Shown piece by piece: positions 1-5,925 of a DNA stretch of 5,925 bases. The translations under genes and the position numbers were made by a program. The DNA comes from an uncultured Ureaplasma sp. (GTDB lineage Bacteria; Bacillota_I; Bacilli_A; Mycoplasmatales; Mycoplasmoidaceae): contig CACZNK010000042.1 of the NCBI GenBank assembly GCA_902782585.1, positions 1-5,925 on the forward strand, read 5' to 3'. The notes under the pieces were generated by a model. It saw only the letters and a list, made by a program, of their open reading frames with translations, ran no database searches and had not been told where the DNA came from. Within the stretch, counting starts at the first letter, position 1, and each line of letters starts with the position of its first letter.

Positions 1-42
1 TAATGATAAATGTTCTTTTTTATTAATTTTTAATTTTGCCAT
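1..42 (-). CDS. 5' end of an unidentified minus-strand gene (partial)
   Basis: An ATG on the minus strand opens 14 codons that run off the left edge, reading MAKLKINKKEHLSL. The product is not recognisable from so few residues; the Lys-rich start is only compositional. The gene diverges from rplU. There is no purine-rich Shine-Dalgarno sequence just upstream. A good -10-like hexamer (TATACT on the minus strand, plus positions 52-57) lies only about 9 bases before the ATG, so the transcript could be leaderless or nearly so. It could also be chance, since short open stretches are common in A+T-rich DNA. The sequence beyond the left edge would decide. Confidence 0.45.
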   Translation of the reverse strand, partial: MAKLKINKKEHLSL

Positions 43-51
43 AATATTACA

Positions 52-57
52 AGTATA
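52..57 (-). promoter_or_regulatory. Possible -10 box for the divergent minus-strand gene
   Basis: TATACT on the minus strand matches the bacterial -10 consensus at five of six bases. A start site about six bases downstream would fall near 45-46, almost on the ATG at 42. No convincing -35 is seen 16-18 bases upstream, which is usual in mycoplasmas. In DNA this A+T-rich such a match is weak evidence alone. Confidence 0.3.
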
Positions 58-90
58 AATATTTATAGATACTTACATCAGTTTTTTTAT

Positions 91-96
91 TATAAT
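91..96 (+). promoter_or_regulatory. Probable -10 box of the rplU-prp-rpmA operon
   Basis: A perfect TATAAT lies just upstream of the structured leader. Transcription would start near 102-104, exactly where the first leader hairpin begins (104). No clear TTGACA-like -35 lies at 16-18 bases; ATACTT at 69-74 is the best-placed candidate and is poor. The fit between the predicted start and the beginning of the leader structure raises confidence above a bare match. Confidence 0.55.
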
Positions 97-102
97 AGGT
101 TA

Positions 103-190
103 TGTTGTATTCCTAGGAGCATACAACCGTCTTATCTGGGTTTATAAATTAGAGTATTCTAATACCTTATGATAAACGAGTCTAATTTTC
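103..190 (+). ncRNA. Structured 5' leader of the L21 operon (L21-leader-like)
   Basis: About 100 bases separate the likely start site from rplU, and this stretch folds well. GTTGTAT (104-110) pairs perfectly with ATACAAC (121-127) around a ten-base loop. ATTAGA (148-153) pairs perfectly with TCTAAT (158-163) around a GTAT tetraloop. GTTTAT (140-145) pairs with ATAAAC (172-177) and encloses the second hairpin. The leader is also richer in G and C than its flanks. Firmicutes are known to carry an L21 leader RNA upstream of rplU, thought to mediate autoregulation by a ribosomal protein. Assigning this element to that family is an inference from position and structure; no covariance-model search was possible. 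Confidence 0.55.
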
Positions 191-193
191 TAT

Positions 194-199
194 AAGGAG
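194..199 (+). promoter_or_regulatory. Strong ribosome binding site of rplU
   Basis: AAGGAG lies five bases before the ATG at 205. It is one of the best Shine-Dalgarno matches in the window and fixes the rplU start. Confidence 0.8.
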
Positions 200-204
200 T
201 AAAT

Positions 205-504
205 ATGTTTGCAATCATTGAAGTCGGTGGTAAACAATATAAGGTTACCGAAAAAGACGAAATATATGTTGAAAAATTATCAAATAAAGTTGGCGAAAAA
301 GTAAAACTTGATAAAGTTTTAATGGTTGATGATAAAATTGGTACACCATATATTAAAGATGCTTATGTAGAATGCGAAGTTTTAAAACAGGGTAAACAAC
401 CTAAGCTTATAATTATTCATCACATAAGTCAAAAACATCACACAAGAAAATATGGTCATAGACAACCATATACTAAATTATTTGTTAAAACAATTAAAGC
501 GTAA
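205..504 (+). CDS. rplU: 50S ribosomal protein L21
   Basis: L21 is a structural protein of the large ribosomal subunit that binds 23S rRNA. The 99-residue product has the usual length. It begins with the classic MFAIIEVGGKQYKV block, where most bacterial L21s start MYAII-GGKQY-V. It ends with the family signature region: lysines, KHHTRKYGHRQPYTKL and a final hydrophobic strand. The start is fixed by AAGGAG five bases upstream. It is the first gene of the conserved rplU-prp-rpmA cluster, and the next ATG comes two bases after its stop, so the two are probably translationally coupled. Regulation is likely through the structured leader at 103-190. No Trp codon and no anomaly was seen. Confidence 0.97.
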   Translation: MFAIIEVGGKQYKVTEKDEIYVEKLSNKVGEKVKLDKVLMVDDKIGTPYIKDAYVECEVLKQGKQPKLIIIHHISQKHHTRKYGHRQPYTKLFVKTIKA

Positions 505-506
505 TA

Positions 507-797
507 ATGATTAATATCACTTGATATAAAAACAGCTTAGTATTGCAAGGACATGCTAATTGTAATTATAAAGGAAAAGATTTGGTTTGCTGTGCAACAA
601 GTGCAATAGTTCAAACAGCAACAGCTTGATTTAATAAAAAAGATATTAAAATTACTAAAAACACAAAAATACCATTCTTTGAAATCAAATTGATAAAATT
701 AACTAATCAAAATCAAAAATATCTAGAACTAATCTATAAACAATTATCATATTTAGCAAAACAAAATAAAAAATATATATCATGTAAAAAGAAATAA
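507..797 (+). CDS. prp: Ribosomal-processing cysteine protease Prp (YsxB family)
   Basis: The 96-residue reading frame stays open only if TGA is read as Trp (codons 6 and 41). Prp removes the N-terminal extension of ribosomal protein L27. The family core is visible: GH at 15-16 and DLVCCATSAIVQT at 25-37, matching the known pattern GHA...D-I-V-C-A..S. His16 and Cys28 are 12 residues apart, the spacing of the catalytic His22/Cys34 pair of Staphylococcus aureus Prp. The C-terminal half is Lys/Asn-rich and diverged, and the protein is slightly shorter than typical members (about 105-115 aa). It sits between rplU and rpmA, as in Firmicutes. No Shine-Dalgarno precedes its ATG, which lies two bases after the rplU stop, so translation probably depends on reinitiation after L21. 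Confidence 0.9.
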
Positions 798-804
798 TAC
801 AATA

Positions 805-811
805 AAAGGAA
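805..811 (+). promoter_or_regulatory. Ribosome binding site of rpmA
   Basis: AAAGGAA lies five bases before the ATG at 817. It supports the start that includes the N-terminal extension of L27 and lets L27 be translated independently of the poorly initiated prp. Confidence 0.7.
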
Positions 812-816
812 AGAGT

Positions 817-1101
817 ATGAAATTTAATAAAATTAATTTACAATTATTTGCAAGTAAAAAAGGTGTAGGCTCAACTAAAAATGGAAGAGATTCTCAACCT
901 AAATTTTTAGGAGCAAAAGTTGCTGATGGTCAATTTGCAAAAGCAGGTCAAATCATCTATCGTCAAAGAGGAACTAAAGTATTTCCAGGTGCAAATGTGG
1001 GTTTAGGTCGTGATCATACATTATTTGCCAAAACATCTGGTGTTGTTAAATATTCAACTTTTAAAAACGATAAGAAAAAAGTAGAAGTTTTAACAAAATA
1101 A
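817..1101 (+). CDS. rpmA: 50S ribosomal protein L27, precursor with cleavable N-terminal extension
   Basis: L27 is a large-subunit protein whose N-terminal tail reaches the peptidyl transferase centre. The 94-residue product begins MKFNKINLQLFA followed by SKKGVGSTKNGRDS. Residues 1-12 match the Firmicutes-type extension (NLQFFA|SKKG), cut after the Ala by Prp. Cleavage after Ala12 would leave 82 residues beginning SKKG. The family signature G-x-I-x-x-R-Q-R-G is at 44-52, followed by TKVFPG. The prp gene lies immediately upstream, so enzyme and substrate are encoded together. The extension is slightly longer at its N terminus than the usual nine residues of S. aureus (MLKLNLQFFA type). It is the last gene of the plus-strand operon and converges on ung. 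Confidence 0.97.
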   Translation: MKFNKINLQLFASKKGVGSTKNGRDSQPKFLGAKVADGQFAKAGQIIYRQRGTKVFPGANVGLGRDHTLFAKTSGVVKYSTFKNDKKKVEVLTK

Positions 1102-1188
1102 ATTCACCTTATCTATTTTTAATTTTTTTGCTAATCTAGCATTGTTTGTTTCTCTATACACAACTTTTAAAGAGTGGAGTCTTAAAAC
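1102..1188. other. Convergent intergenic gap between rpmA and ung
   Basis: The two operons converge here over 87 bases. I find no G+C-rich hairpin followed by a T run on either strand. The only inverted repeats are a four-base stem (GCTA/TAGC, 1131-1141) with its T run on the wrong side for the plus strand, and a weak A/T stem with one bulge around 1165-1187. On the minus strand the stretch is open in the same frame as ung, beyond its stop codon, down to a TAA at 1090-1092 inside rpmA (see findings). Confidence 0.5.
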
Positions 1189-1848
1189 TTACCACTTAAT
1201 TGGTTTTAAATTATTATTGATTAAATAATTATTAGTTTTAGAAAATGGTTTTGAACCAAAAAAACTTACATGAGCACTTAATGGTGAAGGATGTGAACTT
1301 ATTAATACTAAATTGTTATTAGTATCAATAAATTTTAATTTATTAATTGCTTGATTACCTCATAAGATATAAACAATATGTTTAAAATGTTGATTTAAAT
1401 ATTTAATTACAAAATCAGTAATTTTTGTCCAATTTAAAAATTTATGAGACATTGGTTTATTTGCTTCAACACTTAATGATTCATTTAATAATAACACACC
1501 TTGACTTGCCCAATCAGAAAGATTACCATTAGTTCGATTAATATTTAAATCGTTTTTTAATTCTTTAAAAATATTGATTAATGATTTTGGTAATTTAACA
1601 TAATCATTAACACTAAATGATAATCCATTAGCTTGATTAGGTTTGTAATATGGATCTTGACCAATAATTACTACTTTAGTATCTTTGATATTAAAGAAAT
1701 TAAAACAATTAAAGATATTTTGCTTAGGTGGATAAATTGTTTTGGTTTGGTATAGAAATTCAAGTTGATTTAATATGTTATCTAAATCACTTTTGATTTC
1801 ATTGCTATTTAAAATTTTTAATCAATCAGTATTAATAGCAATATTCAT
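1189..1848 (-). CDS. ung: Uracil-DNA glycosylase (family 1 UDG)
   Basis: This enzyme removes uracil from DNA by cleaving the N-glycosidic bond, starting base-excision repair. The 219-residue frame needs TGA read as Trp at codons 9 and 163; three other Trp codons are TGG. The active-site motifs are in order: VVIIGQDPYY at 59-68 with catalytic Asp65, GLSFSV at 75-80 with the uracil-stacking Phe78, GVLLLNESLSVE at 117-128 with Asn122, and SSHPSPLSAH at 184-193 with His186 and the intercalating Leu190, then FFGSKPFSKTNNYL. The C terminus (LKPIKW) fits the family ending T-P-I-D-W, so the gene looks complete. Two motif residues are unusual: Tyr68 replaces the common His of GQDPYH, and Val194 stands where many family members have Arg. 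Its ATG shares one base with the stop of the upstream lipoprotein gene (TAATG) and has no Shine-Dalgarno, indicating translational coupling. It is the last gene of the minus-strand operon. Confidence 0.95.
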
Positions 1849-3716
1849 TATTTGCAATTGAAATAGATATTATTTGAATTAATAGATTGTGAATTGGTGA
1901 ACACAATTGATTCACCATTATCTAAATATCCACCAAACATTCATCTAAAGATCATATATGGATCATTAAAGAATGCATCAAATGATGTTTCATATTTTGT
2001 TTGATCAATTTGTGGAGTTTTTAATTGTGTTAAAGTTTTAATAATATTGGATCAATCCTCATACATTTGTGAATCTTGACTAAAATTTAAAATCATATGA
2101 TCATCATTTTCTTTAATATTATCAATTGGTGAATAATAATCTAAATTAAACGCAAAATATGCTGGAACTACTGCACTAAAACCATTAAAATATGGCATCT
2201 TTGTTAAAAAATTAACTTCATTATTATTTGTGTCAAAATATTTAAATGAAATATCCATTAGACTATATTGTGCTAATGCAATAAAATCTCCTGGTTGAAT
2301 TAATTTATTATCACATCAATATTTTATGGTTGGATCAATATTTTTTTGATCAAATTCATTTGATTTTCAATCATCATAGTTAATATTATCAGATATACCA
2401 CGCTCTATAAATTTTTGTTTGAATGATACACTATCAATTTGTGGTTTGTCAATTTTAACATGTTTAGTAATATTATTTCATGCTTTATTTTTAGAAATTT
2501 GTTTATTAATATTATCAATTTTATCATTTGAAATTAATCATTCATTAGGATTAATCGAATTTGATTTAATAGTTGGGTTGTAATAGTTACTTGATACACT
2601 TGATAAGTGAATAAGAGTTGGAATATTAGCAATACCAATTATACCTGTAGGATCTTGTTCATGTTTTTTATCGTTAGCATCATATGTGTAAATACAATAT
2701 GGAGACATTGAAGTTGCTTTATTTCAAATGTATTTTTTATTTACATTGTCATATGTATATGTACCTGTAAATGTTGTATTGATTGGTAGTATATATTGTA
2801 ATGATTTATTTTTTTCATTATTGATATCAAATGGATGAGTTAAATCATTTCGTAAATCAAATGATTGCAATTTAATAAAAGGTGTATTGTTTTCAAGATT
2901 CAATCCTTTATCAACACCAGAGTACTCTTGGGTTCAATCTAAAGAATATGGACCAAACTTATATTGTGAATCACCAGATGAAATTAAATTAGCATTGTTA
3001 TAACAAAATTGATAAAAATCATAGTTTTGTGTTCATTTGTCTTGTGTGCCTTCTTTTTTGCCATGATTGAAATTACTATAAGAATGAGTAAAAACATTAT
3101 TTAATAATTCATTAACTTTATTAGTATCAGTTTGGTCAATAATTTTATTAATAAAATTATTCATGTAATTTAATAAAGTTAAAAAATTAAATGATACAGA
3201 ATTTATTGCATTTGAGCATGCATAGTTAATTAAATTTTGATAACTATTAATTTTGTGTGATGAATTTAAATAGTTTGAATTTTTATCACTAGTAGCTAAT
3301 CATTGTTTATCATAGTATGTTTTAGTATCTATCTGATATGGTAAATCTTCTTGATTATTTGACCAATCAACATCAAATGATGAGTATCCATTATATGAAT
3401 AGAATTTATTAATACCTAGTTTAAATGAATTATCAAATGCTGAAGTATAAATATAATTAGTTGGTAAATAACTAAAAATATTTGTTAATTCTTTGTCAAG
3501 AGGATTGTCATTTTTGTCTCTTGCATATGCTAAATATGGATCGATTAATTCAAAATTATCATTGGAATTATTAAAACCATTTTCAAAAGGATTTGAATTG
3601 GTAAGAATTGGAACACAATATTGAGAAATAGTTGAACAACTAGTTAAACTAAGAATTGGAGTAATAGTTGTACATGTCAATAATGAAAAATTAATTAATT
3701 TTTGTCTAATTTTCAT
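1848..3716 (-). CDS. Large lipoprotein of unknown function
   Basis: The product has 622 residues when TGA is read as Trp (ten TGA codons, residues 139 to 591, and one TGG). Residues 1-27 form a lipoprotein signal: positive MKIRQK, a hydrophobic Thr-rich stretch, and the lipobox LTSC at 24-27. Cleavage before Cys27 and lipid attachment would anchor it outside the cell membrane. The rest is hydrophilic and Asn/Asp/Ser/Tyr-rich, without further membrane segments. I recognise no catalytic motif or named domain. Visible features include several aromatic- and Gly-containing blocks (FGPYSLDW, 254-261; CIYTYD, 341-346) and a well-conserved-looking C-terminal block, DPYMIFRWMFGGYLDNGES (585-603). The start overlaps the end of dnaB by 11 bases; the stop overlaps the ung ATG by one. 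From memory, M. genitalium and M. pneumoniae carry lipoproteins of unknown function between dnaB and ung (MG095/MG096 region), so this is probably a member of that positional family. The function is open; adhesion, nutrient capture or protease roles are not supported by the sequence. Confidence 0.9.
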
Positions 3717-5163
3717 TCTTAGTCCATTCTATAAATTTACCATATGCTTTAACAAATGCTAAATTTGCACTACCTGTTGCACCATTACGATGTTTCTCAA
3801 TAATATATTCAACTGGTTGAGTAGATAATTGGTTCTGATAATGTTGTACTTTTTTATTTTCTTCATTATCATTAGAAGATTCATTCTGAGCAATAGATTT
3901 GTAATATAAAAATGAAACAATATCTGCATCTTGTTCAATTGCTCCAGACTCACGAAGATCAGAAAGTAATGGTCTTGGATTTTCACCACTTGATGTTTTA
4001 CCACGATCTTCAATCTTACGTGATAATTGTGCTAAAGCCATAATTGGAGTTTCAATTTCTCTAGCAATAACTTTTAACATACGAGAGATATTAGCAACTT
4101 CTTGTTGACGATTATTCATATTATTACGTTCATTTAAACCTTTTAATAATTGTAAGTAATCCACAACTACTAATCTAATATCATAGTTAGCTTTAATTTG
4201 TCTTAGTTTAGCCTGAATATCAAGAATTGATAAATCACTTGTATCATCAATAAAAATTGGTAAATCATGAATTTGTTTAATTCAATTTTCAATTGAAGAT
4301 AATTCTAAATCCAATAAATCACCACGTTTAATTTTTGTGATATTAACATTTGCTAAACTTGCGAGCATTCTTTCAATAACTTGTTTTTTTGACATCTCAA
4401 TAGAAAAAAGAACTATTGCTTCAGGTTTCTTATTGCTATTAGGTTTTTGTGATTTTATATTACAAGCAGCATTAACTACAAAATTTAATGCTAGAGCAGT
4501 TTTACCAGTACCAGGTCGAGCAGCCAAAATAATTAAATCACCTCTTTGAAATCCATCTGTAATATTATCAATACTTTTAAAACCGCTAGTAATTCCTGTC
4601 AATTGAGAATGATCAGAGCTAATCATTTTACTTAATTCTCTTTTGTATTCATTAGTGATATCACTAATCGGTTCAATATTATCTGCTTTTTTAGAATTAA
4701 CGATTGATGAAAATTTTGATAATCAATCATATGATTGATCTTTAAATCTTGTAAAATCAACTGGTTGATTGATCAATTGATTAGCAAACCTATCTAATTG
4801 ATTTTTAATAGAAAATTCTTTAACTAAATCAACATATTGTCTTAAATTAATTGATGTTGTATATGAATATGATAAATCACATACATATGTATTGTAATCA
4901 CCAATCAATGCAGATAATTCTTGATTCCTAGAAATATATTCAATGACTGTATCATTATTTACAGGTTTTGATTGTTTTTGAATATCACTTATAACTTGAA
5001 ATATACATCGAAGTTTTATATCTAAAAAATCACTTGCAGTTAATTTAGTTAAAACATCATCAATAACATCAACATCATTTAACATACATGAAATAATATA
5101 ACGTTCAAACTTTGTTTGTGATTTAATAATATTTGTTGATTTGTTTGTATTATTTTGTTCCAT
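3706..5163 (-). CDS. dnaB: Replicative DNA helicase DnaB
   Basis: DnaB is the hexameric ATP-driven helicase that unwinds the replication fork. The 485-residue frame is continuous if TGA at codons 147 and 294 is Trp. The N-terminal domain (about 15-120) has the family pattern E-R-Y-I-I-S-C-M-L and DFLDIKLRCIFQVI. The RecA-like domain follows the linker: TGITSGFKSID, Walker A ARPGTGKT at 215-222, FSIEM with the likely catalytic Glu256, Walker B IRLVVVDYLQLL at 329-340 with Asp335, AQLSR at 378-382, and LSDLRESGAIEQDADIV at 400-416, the DnaB hallmark. The C terminus carries EKHRNGATGSANLAF. It is slightly longer than usual; two loops appear extended compared with E. coli DnaB: KTSSGEN at 389-395 and an Asn/Glu-rich stretch after FLYY. 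Its start is 11 bases after the rplI stop, with a weak AGGTAG as ribosome site. Confidence 0.97.
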
Positions 5164-5174
5164 AACTACCTAAT

Positions 5175-5612
5175 TTAATCTGTAACAATAATGTGTAATT
5201 TTGTTTTTATATCTTTGTATATATTTAATGTGATATGGATATTACCTACTTTTAATGGTTGAAAATCATTAGCAAACATATATTTAGTAATAGTAATACC
5301 ATATTGTTTTAAATCATTAATGATTTGTTTTTGTGAAATTGAACCAAAAGCTTTACCATTATTTGATTGCAATTTATAATTTAAAACTATTTTTTCAATC
5401 TTTGATTTTAATTCATTTGCTTTACCAACATTAATTGATTCATTTTTTTTAAGTTCAGCTAAATCTTTTTGTAAATGAACTTTAGCAGTATCAGTAGCAA
5501 TAACTGCTAATTGCTTCTTAGCTAAATAGTTAAAAAAATATCCTTTGTTAACATCAACAATTTGATTTTTCTTACCAACATTTTTAACATCTTGAAGCAA
5601 TATGATTTTCAT
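5175..5612 (-). CDS. rplI: 50S ribosomal protein L9
   Basis: L9 is an elongated large-subunit protein that binds 23S rRNA near the L1 stalk and helps keep the reading frame. The 145-residue product has the usual length. The N-terminal domain (1-50) fits the family signature almost completely: G-K-K-N-x4-V-N-K-G-Y-F-F-N-Y-L-A-K-K, then LAVIAT. One signature Gly is Gln (Q34). The central Lys/Glu-rich helix runs about 50-75. The C-terminal domain shows GKAFGSISQKQI, the usual G-K-L-F-G-S-V-T equivalent, then a final LKVGNIHITLNIYKDI-type strand region. An AAGGAA ribosome site overlaps the end of rpsR, and the start is two bases after that gene's stop, so the pair is tightly coupled. Confidence 0.96.
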   Translation of the reverse strand: MKIILLQDVKNVGKKNQIVDVNKGYFFNYLAKKQLAVIATDTAKVHLQKDLAELKKNESINVGKANELKSKIEKIVLNYKLQSNNGKAFGSISQKQIINDLKQYGITITKYMFANDFQPLKVGNIHITLNIYKDIKTKLHIIVTD

Positions 5613-5614
5613 TG

Positions 5615-5884
5615 TTATTCCTTAACAAATGATATTAATGCAACAATTCGCGCACGTTTAATGGCATTAGTTACCATTTTTTGATGTTTTGCACACAAAC
5701 CTGTAATTCTTCTTGGAAGAATACGTCCATTGTTTGCAATAAATCCTTTTAATAATTCAACATCTTTGTAATCTACATGATAAATACCTTTAGCACATAG
5801 AACACATGGTTTTTTAAAAAACTTAATAAGTCTTCTATTTGGTTGCGGTTTACCACTATTTTTTTTTGTAGTTTTAATTGCCAT
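5615..5884 (-). CDS. rpsR: 30S ribosomal protein S18, zinc-binding type
   Basis: S18 is a small-subunit platform protein that pairs with S6. The 89-residue product contains the family core: CVLCAKGIYHVDYKD, then LLKGFIANNGRILPRRITGLCAKHQ and IKRARIVALI. Cys27 and Cys30 form CxxC, and Cys64 with His67 forms CxxH. Together these are a likely four-ligand zinc site, as in the 'C+' forms of S18; zinc binding itself is inferred. The start is fixed by a strong AAAGGGAA (plus positions 5888-5895). The gene order rpsF-ssb-rpsR-rplI-dnaB is known from many Firmicutes and Mollicutes and fits the neighbours here. Confidence 0.96.
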   Translation of the reverse strand: MAIKTTKKNSGKPQPNRRLIKFFKKPCVLCAKGIYHVDYKDVELLKGFIANNGRILPRRITGLCAKHQKMVTNAIKRARIVALISFVKE

Positions 5885-5887
5885 AAA

Positions 5888-5895
5888 TTCCCTTT
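5888..5895 (-). promoter_or_regulatory. Ribosome binding site of rpsR
   Basis: AAAGGGAA on the minus strand ends three bases before the ATG of rpsR. It lies in the 18-base gap after the upstream TAA and supports independent, strong initiation of S18. Confidence 0.7.
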
Positions 5896-5902
5896 CTATA
5901 AA

Positions 5903-5925
5903 TTATTTCTTAGCTGATTTATCTA
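5903..5925 (-). CDS. 3' end of the upstream gene, probably ssb (partial)
   Basis: Of the three minus-strand frames entering from the right edge, one reads DKSAKK and stops at TAA (5903-5905), 18 bases before rpsR; the other two hit stops at once. In the conserved order rpsF-ssb-rpsR this would be the single-stranded DNA-binding protein. The identity rests on synteny alone: the basic ending does not show the acidic, Phe-ending tail typical of bacterial SSB. It could be a diverged SSB tail, another gene, or non-coding sequence. Confidence 0.4.

Noticed and set aside
1125..1187. Intrinsic terminator between rpmA and ung
   Set aside because: The inverted repeats are short, A+T-rich and not followed by a T run on the correct strand.
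2052..2258. Separate small minus-strand ORF of 68 codons
   Set aside because: It is in frame with the lipoprotein start at 3716 and is bounded by TGA codons, so it is an internal piece of that gene read with the standard code.
1190..3300. A long stretch that looks non-coding or full of pseudogenes
   Set aside because: Reading TGA as Trp gives two uninterrupted genes (ung and the lipoprotein) with matching overlaps; there is no frameshift or TAA/TAG inside them.
3759..4013. Minus-strand ORF of 84 codons inside dnaB
   Set aside because: It is an out-of-frame shadow of the well-supported dnaB motor domain, with no motif of its own.
3706..4164. Separate gene beginning at a GTG within dnaB
   Set aside because: The GTG is the Val of the Walker B strand (VVVDYLQLL); the frame continues upstream through a TGA Trp codon to the Walker A part.
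4337..4549. Plus-strand ORF of 70 codons opposite dnaB
   Set aside because: It lies antisense to the Walker A region of dnaB; its residues mirror the conserved helicase codons and it has no ribosome site.
4761..4790. Repeat-like run of TTGAT/ATCAA units
   Set aside because: It lies in dnaB and is explained by codons for Asn, Gln, Ile and Leu in A+T-rich DNA; there is no regular spacing that would suggest a CRISPR, iteron or origin.

Overview
The window comes from a Mollicutes-type bacterium that reads UGA as tryptophan. The DNA is very A+T-rich. Several genes stay open only if TGA is decoded as Trp: prp, ung, the lipoprotein gene and dnaB. The order ssb?-rpsR-rplI-dnaB-lipoprotein-ung resembles, from memory, the Mycoplasma genitalium/M. 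pneumoniae neighbourhood, which suggests that group or a relative (M. penetrans/M. iowae/Ureaplasma-like). I cannot fix the species.

Positions 1-204 hold the first 14 codons of an unidentified minus-strand gene, a divergent intergenic region with a promoter, and a structured leader upstream of rplU. Positions 205-1101 (plus strand) hold the conserved cluster rplU (L21), prp (ribosomal-processing cysteine protease) and rpmA (L27). L27 carries the N-terminal extension that Prp removes, so the protease and its substrate lie side by side. Positions 1102-1188 are a convergent gap without a clear terminator.

Positions 1189-5925 are one minus-strand operon, read right to left: the probable last codons of ssb, rpsR (S18, with zinc-type Cys/His motifs), rplI (L9), dnaB (replicative helicase, 485 aa), a 622-residue lipoprotein of unknown function, and ung (uracil-DNA glycosylase). 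From rpsR onward the genes overlap or lie at most 11 bases apart, so cotranscription and translational coupling are likely. The operon joins ribosomal proteins, replication and uracil repair, with a surface lipoprotein between dnaB and ung.

A standard-code ORF search shatters the lipoprotein and ung and misses prp, so 1190-3300 can look falsely non-coding. I see no CRISPR, IS, tRNA or rRNA. The most interesting points are the unknown lipoprotein in a replication/repair operon, the structured L21 leader, the Prp-L27 pair, unusual residues in the Ung motifs, and an open in-frame extension after the ung stop.
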